A DNA stretch of 64,000 nucleotides from Hemileia vastatrix (GCA_030280995.1 JASXTE010000005.1:15258001-15322000), one strand, 5' to 3'. Numbered from the stretch's first letter, positions 37,794 to 51,052 are shown. Translations and numbers: made by a program. Notes: generated by a model not told the origin, from the letters alone.

Positions 37794-40222
37794 ATGTCAA
37801 GTCTCAGATGTGTTGGACAGTTCTCAATAACAATCGATCAAATTTATATGAATGTAATTTCAAGATTTCAAAACTCACCGACCCCCACAATTTTACAGCG
37901 AGGCCATTCGAATGTTCATATTTTTGGACTATTTGAAGAAAGAAAACCAACCCTTGTTGGTAATCTTTCTCAAGTGCAGAGTCAGCACATTGGACCACTA
38001 TTGGGTGACATTGGCTCTGGATCTCACCATTTAAACCAAAGAAGTGCCTTGAATCCTATGAAGCCTTTCTATTTTCATGCTTACTTGGTTCCAGTTTTTG
38101 GTAATCAGTATCAACTTTGGGGATGCCTCTTTTCTTCAAGTACACTAATCAGTCTTGCTAAAGAAGCATTTTCTTCTGCACAAATCGATTTATGTCCAAT
38201 CCTGAACTACGACTCCACTATCTTTTTTAATATCACGCATGTAATTTTTGAAGGCTCTTTCCAAATATCTCAGAGTACTCAAGATTGGAAAGCTGATCAA
38301 CTTATCCGAGGAATCAAAACAGTTCTCAAAACACATCAACTTCAAGCAATAAATTTTATGATTGACAATGAACGAATGTTAAAGGAAAAGTTGTATATCA
38401 TGTGGAGGCACCAGGACAACCATTGGCTTAGAACTGGATTCGATGACTATAAAGATCAGTCTCCTAACAATCAATTGCCGCCTGAAGGAAACGGGTCAAT
38501 ACTTGCTGATGATATGGGTTTGGGAAAGACACTTTCAACTCTTTCTCTTATAAGTGCAACTCAAGGTGAAGCAAGACAATTCCAGGTATCAGAAAATCAA
38601 GAAGGTATTAATCGGAGTTCAGCCACACTGATTATATGCCCCCTGGCAACACTATCCAATTGGATCAATGAAATAAGTGTGCACTTTGAAGATAATGCAC
38701 TTCCTTTCAAGGTTCTTTATGGGAAGGATTGTCAAAATACTAATGTCAATGAGCTACAGGACACTGCTATTGTTTTAACGACCTATGAAATAGCTAGCCC
38801 AACGATGTCAAAAAATCAAAGCCAAAAAAAGATACCGGTGACTCAAATGCTCTTTTGGTATAGAGTTGTTTTAGATGAAGCTCAGTTAGTGCCCATTTCT
38901 ATATCTAAAACTTAAAACTTAATTTTTATAATCAATTTTTATAAATATTCTTTTAGTTACATTAAAAATCCTTACTCGCAGAGGGCTCAAACAATATTTG
39001 ACTTGGAATCCCAACACCGACTATGCTTGACTGGAACTCCACTTCAGAACAGGCCCACTGACCTTCAAAGTCTCATATTTTTTCTTAGAATCGAAAAGTG
39101 GCAAGAAGACTGGTTAAGGAAGAATTTCCTTTTTCCAGGTTTGCAAAAAGGAAAGGCTAATTCTATTAAATCAATCAATCACTTAATGAAAGTCATAAGC
39201 CTACGTAGAACAAAGGATGCAATTTTGTCTCTTCCAAAAAAGATTCAAAGGGGGATATCGGTTCAATTAGCAGATCCATGGAGGTCTAAACTTGATGTGC
39301 TTCAAGAAGGATTCACTGAGCCATATGGGCCCTCCAGAAGCACTGACTTCCCTTGGGACTCATCTGAGTTTCTAAGAGAGCTGATGATTTTAAGAAAATT
39401 CTGCAACCATCCAATCTATGAAAATCTGGATGAAACTCCAACTTTTGATTTCACCTGGCAGCATTCCGCAAAGATTTGTCATCTTATAGGCCACTTAAAA
39501 AACTTTTTGTCTGGTGAAAGGGATATAAATTTTCCAAAAGCTGTTATATTCTCCAACTTTGCAGACTTTTTGCAGATGTAAGTGATTCTATAATGAATTG
39601 TTTTACAAAATTGTGTTGGCTTATTAAAAACAATTTTCTAATATTTCAAAATAGAATAAAAATGGCTTTAGATGACCACAATATTAGGTATACCCAGCTT
39701 ATGGGTGAACTCAGCCGGACAAAGCGAGACAAAAATATGCATGAATTCCATTTTAATAAAAATTGCCAAGTTTTGGTTGGAACGATTCAGGCTGCAGGAG
39801 TGGGTATAGATCTCAGGTGTGCTCAAAATGTATATATAATGGTGAGCTCAATGTCTTTTATTTCATATTAAGAACAAAAATATTAAATTTTTTATATGTT
39901 CAATGTTGAAATAGGAGCCAAATTGGAATCCAGCAGTTGAGCAACAGGCTGTTGATCGGCTGTATAGAATGGGGCAGCAAAATGAAGTAAATGTTTTGAA
40001 TTATTTTGTACAAGGAAGTATAGAATTCAGCATGTATAAGATTCAAAGGAAAAAAATGGAGCTAACAATGTAAGCCAAATTTCATTTCTATAAATTTTAA
40101 TGATAATAGTAATCATTAAAATTATGTTTTTGTTTTCAAGGCTAAGTGTCCCAAACAGTGGAAATGAGGAGTATGAGTGTGCAAACCTATTATTAAGGGA
40201 GTTTGTCAATCACTCACATTAG
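37794..40222 (+). CDS. SNF2-family DNA-dependent ATPase (Rad5/HLTF-like), intact, 711 aa
   Basis: Five exons (37794-38884, 38957-39577, 39655-39841, 39915-40069, 40141-40222) with GT-AG introns of 70-77 nt splice in frame to 711 residues. Helicase motifs appear in order: ADDMGLGKT (I, about 238), LIICPLATLSNW (Ia), VLDEAHYIKNP (II, about 361, completed only by splicing), LCLTGTPLQNRPTDL (III, about 388), LRRTKDAI, then after a short linker KAVIFSNF, GTIQAAGVGIDL (V) and QAVDRLYRMGQ (VI, about 650). The linker RKFCNHPIY is present. Unlike Rad5/HLTF there is no RING finger or obvious HIRAN domain, so it is a compact remodeller or translocase. The last 17 coding bases overlap the convergent gene 40206-41325. 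Its role beside a transposase is unknown. Confidence 0.92.
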
Positions 40223-41325
40223 AGGAAGAAAGAATTTCAAGGAGAGCAGGTAAATTTATGGGATTTTGAGGATTTAAAAGTCTGAGTTGTTGAGGATTTA
40301 GAGATGCAAGATATAAGGGAGAATAACAGTCATTCGGCAAACCCCGGGGGACATGAGAAGGATTAAGGTTAGGGGATAATGTTGAAACCAAACTGATTCT
40401 TTTGTACAAGGCCAAGTCCTTTAGCACACTGCCATAGTAGGTTGAATTATCTTGAATATCAAAGTGTTGTTGGTCAAGATATTGTGCAACTTTAGAAAAA
40501 TCATCAGACCTCCATTGCATTAAGATACGTCTTAACGATCCATCATTATCAATTTCGGTGTCTGAACAACATTTGATGTTTGTGAAAAGGTTGTGATAAG
40601 TTTCACAATGTGGAAGTTGTTTAAGAAGTTTAGTTCGGTTAACTGAATTCTAAGAATCTTTGTTATTTGAAATAAAGGTCATAAATAAAAACGGTTGAAA
40701 AAAAAGGGATTTTCATACTTTTTTTTATTCTATATTTATGCTTTCTCACTTTGATTATTTCTTGAGAGCTATGAGAATCCTTCCCAAGTCTTAATCTATC
40801 AGCATGACCTAAAAACCAACGGTGAAGAACTCCTATTTGATTTGAGAAGCTAATTTGAGTTGAGTCAATTGGATATGCAATCAAATTATTGGTTTTTAAG
40901 GCATTGTCCCAGTGTTTAATGAGAATATTTGCCAAGACCTGGTTCCATTTGTCAAACCAATCTAGGTTCCAAGCGAAAGTTGATCCTGGGAAACCACACA
41001 TGCGAAGGTGCTCAATAAAAGATTCACGGAAAATTGGTGGAAACTTTTCTGAAACCGCTGAATTTGATTCTGGATGAGGTAGTTCAAAGGCAATGTTGCA
41101 AGAATTCATGTCGAATGATGAAAATCTGTCTAATTGCTCTTCAGTAGGGTTTTGTTTCCATCCATTTGATTCTGGTGACATATCCAAAAGTGAACGACAA
41201 AAATTGTGTATAGATCTACAAAAGTGAGAATTGAATGGAGGCAAAGTCTCATTAAAAATTCTATTAAGTGTTCTTGTGTTTGTGGGCAGGTTTCCATGAG
41301 GAAAGTAAGAGCTACTAGGGTTCAT
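40206..41325 (-). CDS. Unknown family protein (family U), intact, 339 aa
   Basis: Two exons on the minus strand, 41325-40750 and 40649-40206, joined across a GTGAGA...TTCTTAG intron of 100 nt (phase 0), giving 339 residues. No catalytic motif recognised. The middle (EHLRMCGFPGSTFAWNLDWF, then KWNQVLANILIKHWDNAL) and the end (VPRGLPNDCYSPLYLASLNP, then LPALLEIL) align with the product of 46206-47864, so the two are paralogues. The Trp-rich helical middle and the LPxxCYSxxxL end look like a structured protein. It converges on the SNF2 gene with a 17-bp coding overlap. Placement beside a transposase suggests a transposon accessory protein, but no function can be stated. Confidence 0.75.
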
Positions 41326-42400
41326 AAATAATTAGATTAAGAAAGTGTTCAATTAAATTAAACAAAGAGGAAGGATAAATTGTTGAGCTCCAAAACTTTA
41401 TGTTCAAAGTTGATTTAAGGAGAAATATCACAAAAATTAAGAATAAGAAATATTTCGACTTTATGGAATTATAATATGCATAAATTATATTTTTATATGC
41501 AACTTGAACTCAAAAGGAATGGTATAAAATAAAGAGAATGATTATGTGATAAAAGCAGACTCATTTAAGAAACGGATTTTTTTTTCTTTTCAAAAAATTC
41601 TTCCACAAAAATAATTTGTTAAATGTGAGGCTATGTTCATTTTTTGATTACCAAAAAATTATTTTTGGTCCAATATGATAGTAATACATATTCTTTTGAG
41701 TAATTTTTTTCAACCTGAATAAATAGACTAGAGTGTCACTTCATCACATTTATGTATGAAAAGTTATACAAGGTTTCAGCTTTTATGTAATTCTTTAAGG
41801 TTTAAACTTTTGTAGCATCTATTATTTGAGTATTTTTGATTTTTTCTTTATAGAAAATTCTACCTAGTACAGAAAAATTTTCAAATTGAAAGAAATATGT
41901 TTGTGATTGTTTTTTACAAAATATTAAACTTATTTTTGGGTTTAACTTTGATTTTTGGGGTAATTTTTTAAATAATTATGTTAAAAATATGGATTACTTT
42001 TCTTATAGTCCATAACTAAGAATTTTTATCAAAATCAAATAATTATAGGGTAGTTAGATATAACTCAGAAGGCATTTGATAGAAAAATAATTAAGATGCT
42101 TGTGCGTACAACAGAATTTTTTCTATGATAGAAAATATTCTGATAAACATGCATGCATTGTTGTACAAATGCAGAGAGTATACAGAATACAAATAAAGTA
42201 GACTGCATAACTTTAAATTAATATATAATTTATCCGATTAAAAATTAAACATTTAAACTTAAATAATTTCAACACATATTCCATCATATTCTTTTGATAA
42301 AAAAATGTAGCTTATATTAGCTAGTGCCTTTCAAAAAAAGGAATACCTTCAATCGGTAACTTCGAATAGCTAACTTATTCCTACAATTATCACAATTACA
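41326..42400. other. Intergenic region between divergent genes
   Basis: AT-rich, about 1.07 kb, separating the start of the unknown gene (minus) from the start of the Plavaka gene (plus), so it must contain both promoters. No convincing core element stands out. Confidence 0.5.
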
Positions 42401-45400
42401 ATGCCTCCATTTTTTCATGTATGTCAATGTCAACATCTTGGATGTGTCAATAGAAAGTATCAAACTTCTTCTGGGTCCTTTGAAGTTGGTATGGCTTTCA
42501 AAAGCTCTAATTCTTATGCAAAACATCAAGAGGAAAGAAATAGGAAGGCCCAGATGGTTATTTCTTCCAACAATCCACTTAACATTGGAAGTTCCCGCTC
42601 CACAGAAACAGTAAGCTGTATATCTATAGTTCAATGTGAGAATTAAAGTCTTTATGATGTTTCAATGATTTATTACATAGGGGCAGTTGCTATTGGGGGC
42701 AGAAGTATCTTCAAAAGTCTCTAGAAACTCAAATCTTGTGGAACGGTATAGCCAAATAATTATGTGGCAGGCAGCAAAGCTTTCTCTGATTCATCATTTG
42801 AGCAAAGAAGGTTGTACTCAATTTTTGGATGAAGAAATTAAGAAGCTCAAACTTCTAGGTGATAGTGGAATACTGGATTCTGATAGCATTGTCCGCCTGG
42901 TCCCACGCTCGATAGATACAGTTTTTAGTCGATTAAAGCTCAATCAATCATTTTTCACTAAAACATGCAGTCCTAAATGCTTTGCTCTTTATGAGTATAA
43001 CTCTGAATCTCAACCATCTATACTATGTTGCAATCAACCGTTTCTTTCATCATCAAAGCGCTATTTAAAAATGTTTGGAGCAGGACAAATTGCAGTTAAA
43101 TGTGATGAAAGGCTGTATTTGATGGAGGAACATCAAGAACATGTAAAATACTTATCTCTTAAAACATTTCATCACCATTCTTTTATTGACTGGCTTAAGG
43201 AAAAGATCAAACTGTTCAAATTTGAGCTTCTGATTGAGAAGAAAACCCCTGTGGCAGAACGTGTAGAGTGTGATTTGATGAAGGATGTTTGTGATGGTTC
43301 AATTTGGAAAAACTTTCCCATAACCACTCCAGCTCTGGATAGCAATGATGATGAATATACGATAACTTCAGGCAACTTAATGTTTACTTTATATGTCGAC
43401 TGGTTTAGGCCTGGTGGCAATAGGATTGGAGGTCATCAGAATTCTGTAGGCAATATTATGATGGTGTGTATGAACCTACCTCAAGAAGATAGATACAAAA
43501 TGGAAAATCTTTTTTTGTATTCTATTATACCCAGACCAACAGAACCCACAAGTGAACAGCTTAATCACCTTCTAAAACCACTGGTTAATGATCTACAAAC
43601 TCTATGGGATGGTATATTGATTGAAAAGACACATCTTTATCCACGAGGCCGGAAATTAAGAGTTGCATTGCTCTCTTTGATAGGTGACATTCCTGCAATA
43701 CGAAAATTGGCTGGCTTTTCGAGTCACTCTGCAAAAATGTTCTGCTCTTTCTGTAATATCTCTAAAGATGAAATTAGTGAAAAGAATGTGGGAAATTTTT
43801 CATTACGGAATCATGAGGATCATATGTGCTGGGCAACAAAGTGGAAAAATTCTAAGTCACATTGGGAGCGTGTATCAATTGTTCAAAATCATGGGGTACG
43901 ATGGAGTGAGCTGAATAACCTTGAATATTGGCGTCCAACTGAATATTGCTCAATTGATGTTATGCATTCACATATGCTTGGCAACCTAAAAGATCACAGT
44001 CTAAGCTATTTTCAAATCCAAAATGCAGCAAAAGATCTAGAAAGAAAGCTGGAAAAGGATAAAAATTGGCATGTAAGAGAAGAAGATGATGATTTCTTTT
44101 CTGATACTTCACTGCACAAACATTCGAAAAAACGTAGAAGTAGCTTAAGCACCACGAATAATGATGATGATGATACAGGACACACGAGACAGCACAAGCA
44201 GCAAAGACGTACGAGTTCAAGACAGTCATCAAGTCATCATGGACTAGATAATGAAGGATTGGGAACAAATCGATCAAGAAGCCAGAGTAGGTCATCCAGC
44301 TCCAAATTTATTCCTCCATATAGCGATGTGGCCTCAATACAGTCTCACAGCAGTGACAGTAGGAATTCATTGTATAACTTAAGGCAAAGAAGCATTAGCA
44401 TATCACAGAGTGAAGGATCTCACTCATCAAATGAGACAGCTAGAGATGAAGAAAATAAAAGGAAAGGTAAGGAGAAAGAAAATGAAGGTAGTAGTAATCC
44501 ACAAATCACAGCAGCAGAGCTACAGGTTGTATGGAAGATGATTGATCAAGTAAGAAGACCTTCCTGGCTAACACGAGTTCCAAAATCAGTAGGATCTAAA
44601 AAGGCAGGATCCCTCAAGGCAGCAGAATGGCACATGCTGTATACTCTCTACCTCCCTTTGTCACTTATACCCCTTTGGTTTGAAAAATTTAAAGAATCTG
44701 AATCTTCAGCTTCCTCAGCTGATAAACCAAGAGAATATTATCTTCTCAAGTCACTTGTAACATTATGCTCGATCACCAATTTTTTGACATTAAAAAATAT
44801 ACAGACTAATGAGCTTAAAGATCTAGATCAATTTCTGTTAGAGTATCGTGAGTGCCTTGAAGAGGGTTGGAAGAATATTAATGCAAAGCCAAATCTGCAT
44901 ATCACTCAACATTATCCTGAAATGATAAAGCGTCTTGGTCCACCATCAGGTACAGCTACTTGGTCTAAAGAGCGGGTGAATCATATATTATCTGAAATTC
45001 CAAACAATCACCATCCACGTATGTAATGTTTGTAAGCAATGATTTAAAAACTCAGCTGTGCTAATTTATTAATATTTACCACAGGAGAGATACCGCTAAC
45101 AATGCTCAAACATTGGTATTGGAAGTCTAGGGTATTAGATCTTGGTGAAGCTGAAGATAATGATCAATGTGAGACTAAAAAAATCCATATTGATCTCGAT
45201 AAACAAAACAAATGGATCCATCTAAGTATGGCATTATTTACTAAATGGGTAAGGGCACGAATGGGAAAAGAAACTTCAAGACGGGCTTTGACACCATCGG
45301 AGAAAAGTGGGGATCGGGTAGTTGAAAATGTAGCAAGCATATTGATACATGGAAAGAGGTTTACTAGTTACCATCGACACATTGCTAATTCAACAATTGA

Positions 45401-45779
45401 ATTCTACTATGGAAAAGATAGCCAGTTTGGGCAAATTGATGATCTTTTCAGATCAATGGAAGAGATTGATCAAATATATTTAATAGTAAGTCCTTTCAAA
45501 GAGCTCCGTCCAGAAGAAACATCAAAGGATCCCTATGAGCTTTTCCCACAAGTGCATTGTCGGTTAGTAAGAGTAGCCAAAGCAACTCAAATTGTGATTA
45601 AGAAAGATTCAATAATTGGACATGCAGCTACTGTCGAGCACAAAAAAGGAATGTTTGGAATCAAAGACGAGGTTGTCACTGCCATTGGACTGCAGACAGT
45701 AGTGAGTGAAAAAACTAATCAAATTTATTTTCTGTTGACTAACATCTTTGTGTTAATTTGGGATTGGGGAAATTTGTAG
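42401..45779 (+). CDS. Plavaka-type (CACTA/CMC superfamily) transposase, intact, 1080 aa
   Basis: Three exons (42401-42610, 42681-45018, 45085-45779) splice in frame to 1080 residues. A Cys-rich amino end (HVCQCQHLGC) suggests a zinc-binding start. The core follows the Plavaka pattern: LYVDWFRPGGNRIGG (about 310, presumed catalytic Asp), FSSHSAKMFCSFCNISKDE, GVRWSELNNLEYW and CSIDVMHSHMLGNLKDH (about 493, second Asp). After a Ser/Arg-rich low-complexity insert (about 540-680) come RRPSWLTRVPK, EWHMLYTLYLPLSLIPLWF and HITQHYPEMIKRLGPPSGTATWSKER. No stop or frameshift was found, so it may be active or recently active. It would cut and paste an element with short inverted ends; I could not find those ends. 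A KDZ affiliation is less likely given the GVRWSEL block. Confidence 0.88.
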
Positions 45780-46205
45780 GATTGGTGATATTTGTAAATG
45801 GTGAAAGAAATAATTCAATGCTCGATTAAAAAATGCAATGCATCCAACTTACCTTATCATAAACCAGTGAACAATTACTTTGGTTGCTTTTATTGCGAGA
45901 GAACCCATTCTTTCAATGAGTCATTTTTATCTTAAATGTAAGAATGAAAGAAATAAAATAATGATAATGAGAAATATGATAAAATTTTTACTTAATGAAT
46001 GATCTTCTTGCTCATTCATCTACTATAAATAGTTTGACCTTCCAACTTTAGCTGATAGCTATATATTATTCACTTTATTTTTCGACAAGAGAACATACAC
46101 GTTTACAAGACTATATACATAGTATCTTTTTTTACTTTAGCTTTGATAGGTATAAATTTTAACAACTGATTATTTTTATTTTATTTTATTTTATTACAGT
46201 TCATT
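45780..46205. promoter_or_regulatory. Upstream region of the second family-U gene, with TATA-like site
   Basis: TATAAATA at 46024-46031 lies about 180 bp before the ATG at 46206. A pyrimidine-rich stretch ending TTATTACAG just before the start could be the acceptor of a 5'-UTR intron (possible donor GTATCT near 46121). Confidence 0.35.
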
Positions 46206-47864
46206 ATGGATGATAATTTTGAAGGGATGTCTGTTGACCCAACCGATTCTGATTGTTTTCCGCCTCAACATACTAATACTGGAAATACTCCTCCACCACC
46301 CTCTGCTGATCCACCTCCAGATGCATCTCAATCTGTACCACCTAATCCCAATCCAGGCCAAGAGTCTCATTCAGAACCGAGAAATTTTAATCCCAATCAT
46401 CCTTCTGCTTCTGAAAGTGCTGATCAGCAAGCTGATCAGCTAGGAAGAGATTGGGCTAGTGAAGTATTGAGGGAATTTTTCGGAGACCAATCATCATCTG
46501 CTCAGCCTAACCAAGGAGCAAGCACAAGTGGAGCAGGTAAGTCAAATTTGTAGTGTATTCTTTTATTGAAAAATAACCAATTTAATTAACTTATTTGAAT
46601 TGTTAGTGAATCCCTCAATCATTATGGGTATCAGTGATTACCACAGACTCAATTCAGCAGAGTCTCATGAGCGAGAACGGGGGTTAAGGGCTGTAAGAGG
46701 CTTAGTTAGAAGGAATGATGTTCCCAGGAGCTCGGACAGTCTAAATAGAAATATTTACCACTTTCTGAAGTATTGTCTTGGGGGACCAACACAAATATCA
46801 AAATATCCTGCGAGCCCAACACCTTTGGAGATTGAAAATTGGAAAGATTGGAGCCAATTCAAACTAAAAACCATTCAAACTGTCCTAACCCAAGTCCAAT
46901 CTTCTAACCGTGCCAATTCTGCAGCTGATTGACAATTTCTGATAACCAATTCTATAGCCTTCTTGCGATCCAAAATTCGACTACCTGAATTTTTTCCAGC
47001 ACCTGAGCCTCGAGGACTAAAAGGAGGAGCACCAATCCCACTTTCTGTCAAAAGAAACTTAGAGCGTGAATTGCAAGAAAAAGGTTTTCGGAAATTCGCG
47101 TTTGATTGGACTTGCCGTGATTTTTCAGAATCAACTTGGAATCAAGTCATGGGAAGCATAGTATGCGACCACTGTACCAGATGGCTCACCACCTTGAATA
47201 CAATCGATCAGTCAAAGCTTCAGTTCACTCAATGTGTTATTGAGAAATGGGTAGTTAATAAGGGGAAGGAGATGATAAGGTTGTTTGGGCAAGAAGAGGA
47301 AAGGGTAGCAAGAGAAAAGATTGAAAAGAGGGCAAGGGCACAAGTAAAACGTTATCGGACCAAGGTAAGTTTTTTATTTTACTTTGCTTTTTGTTATTAT
47401 GAAGCTGATTTAGTTGGAATTCAGATTGCTAGTGCACGCTACAAGTTAGCAAGAGATCTCTGCAGTGATGTGCCAGGTTTTGTTGTGCTTTTTCATGATA
47501 CTAGGTGCATCTCTGATATCGAGGAAGGCCCAGCACCAGCCCCAACTGCACCTATCCGAGCTATTCCTGGATGGCGAAATCCTGAACTCAATGATTTGTT
47601 TAAAAAATGGATAAGATGACAAAGGACTTAGCCCATACACCAGCTCAAAAAAAATCAGCATTAAAAACATATTCACGGTCATCAGAAAGGACAGTTGCAC
47701 AAAATGGTATATTCAATGTTCCCAAATACCTCCCCAAGAATTGCTATTCAGCAACATTTTTGCAAGGATTATCTGTGAATGAACGTGAGTCACTTGGGGT
47801 TGGAGCTGATATTGATCTGGTAAAGATTCGGGAATCAATTAATAGAGCATCAACATCATCATAA
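46206..47864 (+). pseudogene. Unknown family protein (family U), second copy, disrupted
   Basis: Exon 1 (46206-46536) codes an acidic, Pro/Ser-rich amino end. Introns at 46537-46606 and 47365-47424 splice in frame. The middle block (RELQEKGFRKFAFDW, STWNQVMGSIVCDH) and the end block (VPKYLPKNCYSATFLQGL) align with the 339-residue protein at 40206-41325. Two lesions: TGA at 46930-46932, after which the same frame continues sensibly (LRSKIRLPEFFPAPEPRG), and a run of six A near 47598 that is one base short of joining the final segment (47607-47864). The TGA is most simply a former TGG. The A-run could be an assembly error. A Lys/Arg-rich helix lies between the blocks. Function unknown. Confidence 0.7.
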
Positions 47865-48069
47865 CTTAGGTATAACGGTGATCTTCTGTGTAATATAGCT
47901 ATCTTATATTGAATTTTATGTATTCTGTTTTTTTTCAAAGCAGCTTGGTAAATGTTATAAAGTGATATTGAGAGAGAGTAACATTTTATTTAAGAAAAAC
48001 AAATAATGTATGAGATATAAAAATGTATTTTCAACAAATTGATGGTCCATACCTCTTTATGTCACATTT

Positions 48070-50020
48070 ATGTATCCATATTAATTTCAATCAAATTTAA
48101 TGTTGACCAATACATAGTGAATACACGCTATGCCACTTATACTTGCCAGGAATTGCTACCATTAAATATGCCAGTATCAAAAATTAATTTCGATCAAAAT
48201 TAATGAGCATGATAATCATGAATTTCTGGAGTCAACTGCTTATTTTTATGCATGGTGCCTTGCCAACATTAATTTCGATCGAAATTACTTTTGATACTGG
48301 CATATTACATGGTGTCTATTCCTGGAAAGTGTAAGTGGCATAGTGTGTATTCATTACGTATTGGTCAACATTAATTTCAATAGAATTTAATATTGACATT
48401 TTCATATTGAACCCAAACCAGCAAACGACCCAAAAAATTCTTCATAAAACTGCTCATTAATTTCGATCGAAATTAGTGAGCACCATATACATATTGAATG
48501 GTAGTTATATCTGGTGTGTGTAAGTTGTAAAGCTTGTGTTCAATGTTTATTGGTCAACATTAATTTTGATTGAAATTAATATTAATGTGTAAATGATATT
48601 TACATGCTCAATATGCATTGTAATGTGTTTACTTAACAATAGAGTGCCCTACTTTTCATCTTACATAAAAATGCTTGGTAGCATGTCAAATTCAATTTTT
48701 ATTAAAATTAATGTTGACATGTTACCATGCATAACAGTAAGCAACTGACTGAATAAATTGATGATAATCATGAACCTTAATTTCAATCGAAATTAATGTT
48801 GCCAAGTGCAGATTGAAAAAAAGCTATGCCACTTACACTAGCCAGGCATATTTACTATTTATTATGTATTGGTCAACATTAATTTTTATAGAAATTAATA
48901 TGGATATGTAAATTTTATATTTACCCTCAACATGTATAGTAAATTTCAATACTTAAAAATACTTGCTGTCCTTTACATGTCATGCAAAAAAGCATTATAT
49001 CATTTCAACATTAATTTTGATCAAAATTAATGTTGGAATGCCATTATGCATTGAAACAACTAACTGAATGAAAAAGTTCATGATCAAAATGCTCATTAAT
49101 TTTGATCAAAATTAATGTTGACCAATACATATTGAATATAAGTAATCTCCACTTACTCAGACCAGATATAACTACCATTCAATATGTATATGGTCAGCCT
49201 TAATTTCGATCAAAATTAATGGGAAGTTTTATGAAGAATCTTCTGGGTTGTTTTCTGGCTTGGGTTCAATATGCAAATGTCAACATTAAATTCGATCGAA
49301 ATTAATGTTGACCAATACATAATGAATACACACTATGCCACTTACACTTTCCAGGCATATATACATGCAATATGCCAGTATCAAAAGTAATTTCGATCGA
49401 AATTAATGTTGGCAAGGCACCATGCATAAAAATAAGCAGTTGACTCCAGAAATTCATGATTATCATGCTCATTAATTTCGATTGAAATTAATTTTTGATA
49501 CTGGCATATTTAATGGTATCTATGCCTGGCAAGTGTAAGTGGCATAGCATGTATTCATTATGTATTAGTCAACATTAATTTCGATTGAAATTAATATGGA
49601 CATGGACTATTCATAAAATTCCTATAAGTATAGGTAAGCTAAGCAGTTAGATAAACTGGTTCGATCAAGTACACCATATAAAAATTGATGTTTTAATGCC
49701 TTGGTTAATTTCGATCAAAATTAATTTTAAGCCATGCATGTTGAATTTTATCTATGTCTGTGTAGTCCATGTGAAATGGCTTGTATTCAATATGCAGGGG
49801 TCTATATTAATTTCGATCAAAATTATGAGGTTCATTGCCTCATAAATTTGATGGTTTCTGTCAGTGTTTCATGCATGGTGCCATCTGATACTTGTTGATT
49901 CCTATCAAAATTAATTTCAACACCAATATATTGAATACAAACCATGGCACTTACAGTACTTGGTCATAGCTAAAATTCAATATGCTAGTCTCAAAATTAA
50001 TTTCGATAGAAATTAATCAG
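48070..50020. repeat. Array of about 20 copies of a 20-22-bp palindrome with mirrored spacers
   Basis: Variants of TTAATTTCGATCGAAATTAA recur about every 81-135 bp, near 48080, 48182, 48270, 48370, 48456, 48557, 48692, 48778, 48875, 49010, 49093, 49197, 49283, 49389, 49470, 49572, 49705, 49807, 49890 and 49992. Spacers fall into a few size classes (about 60, 80 and 110 bp). Spacers near 48112-48455 reappear in reverse order and reverse complement at about 49220-49570 (for example the one with ATGCCAGTATCAA and the one with GCATGGTGCCTTGCCAAC), so the array is itself a large inverted repeat. No coding frame. It lies between two genes of the cluster. Confidence 0.9.
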
Positions 50021-51052
50021 GATCCATGAAGTTTATCAATAGTGTATGAGTTAAGTTTCAAGTCATATGTTTCATCATTTTCTTGCACCCATTTCTAGGT
50101 TATCTCAACAATTTTTTTCAAGTTTTATTATATTAATCAAAACTGTGGTAAGTTGTGAAAAATTAGCTAATCCAAATCTCAAATTGAATATTAATATTTT
50201 AATAATTTTGAATGTTGCTTAAGGTATTTCATTGGGTGATTCATAATAATATTTTATCAACTTAGTAGTGCTATAACTTTTGAAAAGTAACAATTTTGGT
50301 ATAGTTAGGGACAACAATGCAATATCTTGTGCAGACTAAGATATATTGCAAAATAAAACTATTCAAATTTTTTTTTTCCCTTAGTTGTATCCAAGTTTAT
50401 CAAAGGTTTGGTCACGGTGCCCACACCCTAGCCTGACACTCCTCCTGTCACTTAAAAAACAAATTCTTATCTTAAATTCTAATGTTACCAATTTTATATT
50501 TATAATTCATTTCTTGTTTGATGAGGCATATCAGTATATATGTGAATCTCGCATTGTCATCTGAAATTAAATTTAACAAATATTCATAAAGGATTATCCT
50601 TTTTTTTCATATAATATACTAATTAAGTGTATCTCCATTGTTTAGGAGTAAATTCTAATTTAAAAAATTTTGTATTTACCCGTGGCAATTTGAATATGGG
50701 ATATAAATTTGTTATTATTTGTTTTTCACACTAAAAGTCCCCAAAGAATTACTAGTATTTTCTGTTAGCTACATCAAATTTCGCTTCAATATAAACAGAT
50801 TGTGATTTAGCATGTTACTCAGTTTACCCCACTATGAATAATACATGTTAAAAAAAGCTCAAATAATATAAAATCCCCCTCTTTACGTTTTCTGTTTCTT
50901 TCATCCTCACTTTAATTTTAATCTTATTCAATTTTTTATCCTATTAAAATATCAACTTCAATTTTCTAGAATAGAGTTTCTTATAATTATTCATCATATT
51001 ACATCATAACTTTTTGATATCGAATACTTTTTTTTAATATTCATTAATCAAT
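50021..51052. other. Intergenic region upstream of the 51053 gene
   Basis: AT-rich; a GC-richer island at about 50410-50450 (GGTGCCCACACCCTAGCC) stands out but matches nothing I recognise. Confidence 0.5.

Noticed and set aside
46909..46956. A 48-nt intron to explain the TGA at 46930 in the second family-U gene
   Set aside because: The donor GTGCCA is weak and the length is below the introns seen here; the frame continues sensibly through the TGA, so a nonsense change is simpler.
48070..50020. CRISPR array
   Set aside because: Regular repeats with spacers, but the spacers are themselves repeated and mirrored, repeat copies vary, spacing is 81-135 bp, and the DNA is eukaryotic with no cas genes.
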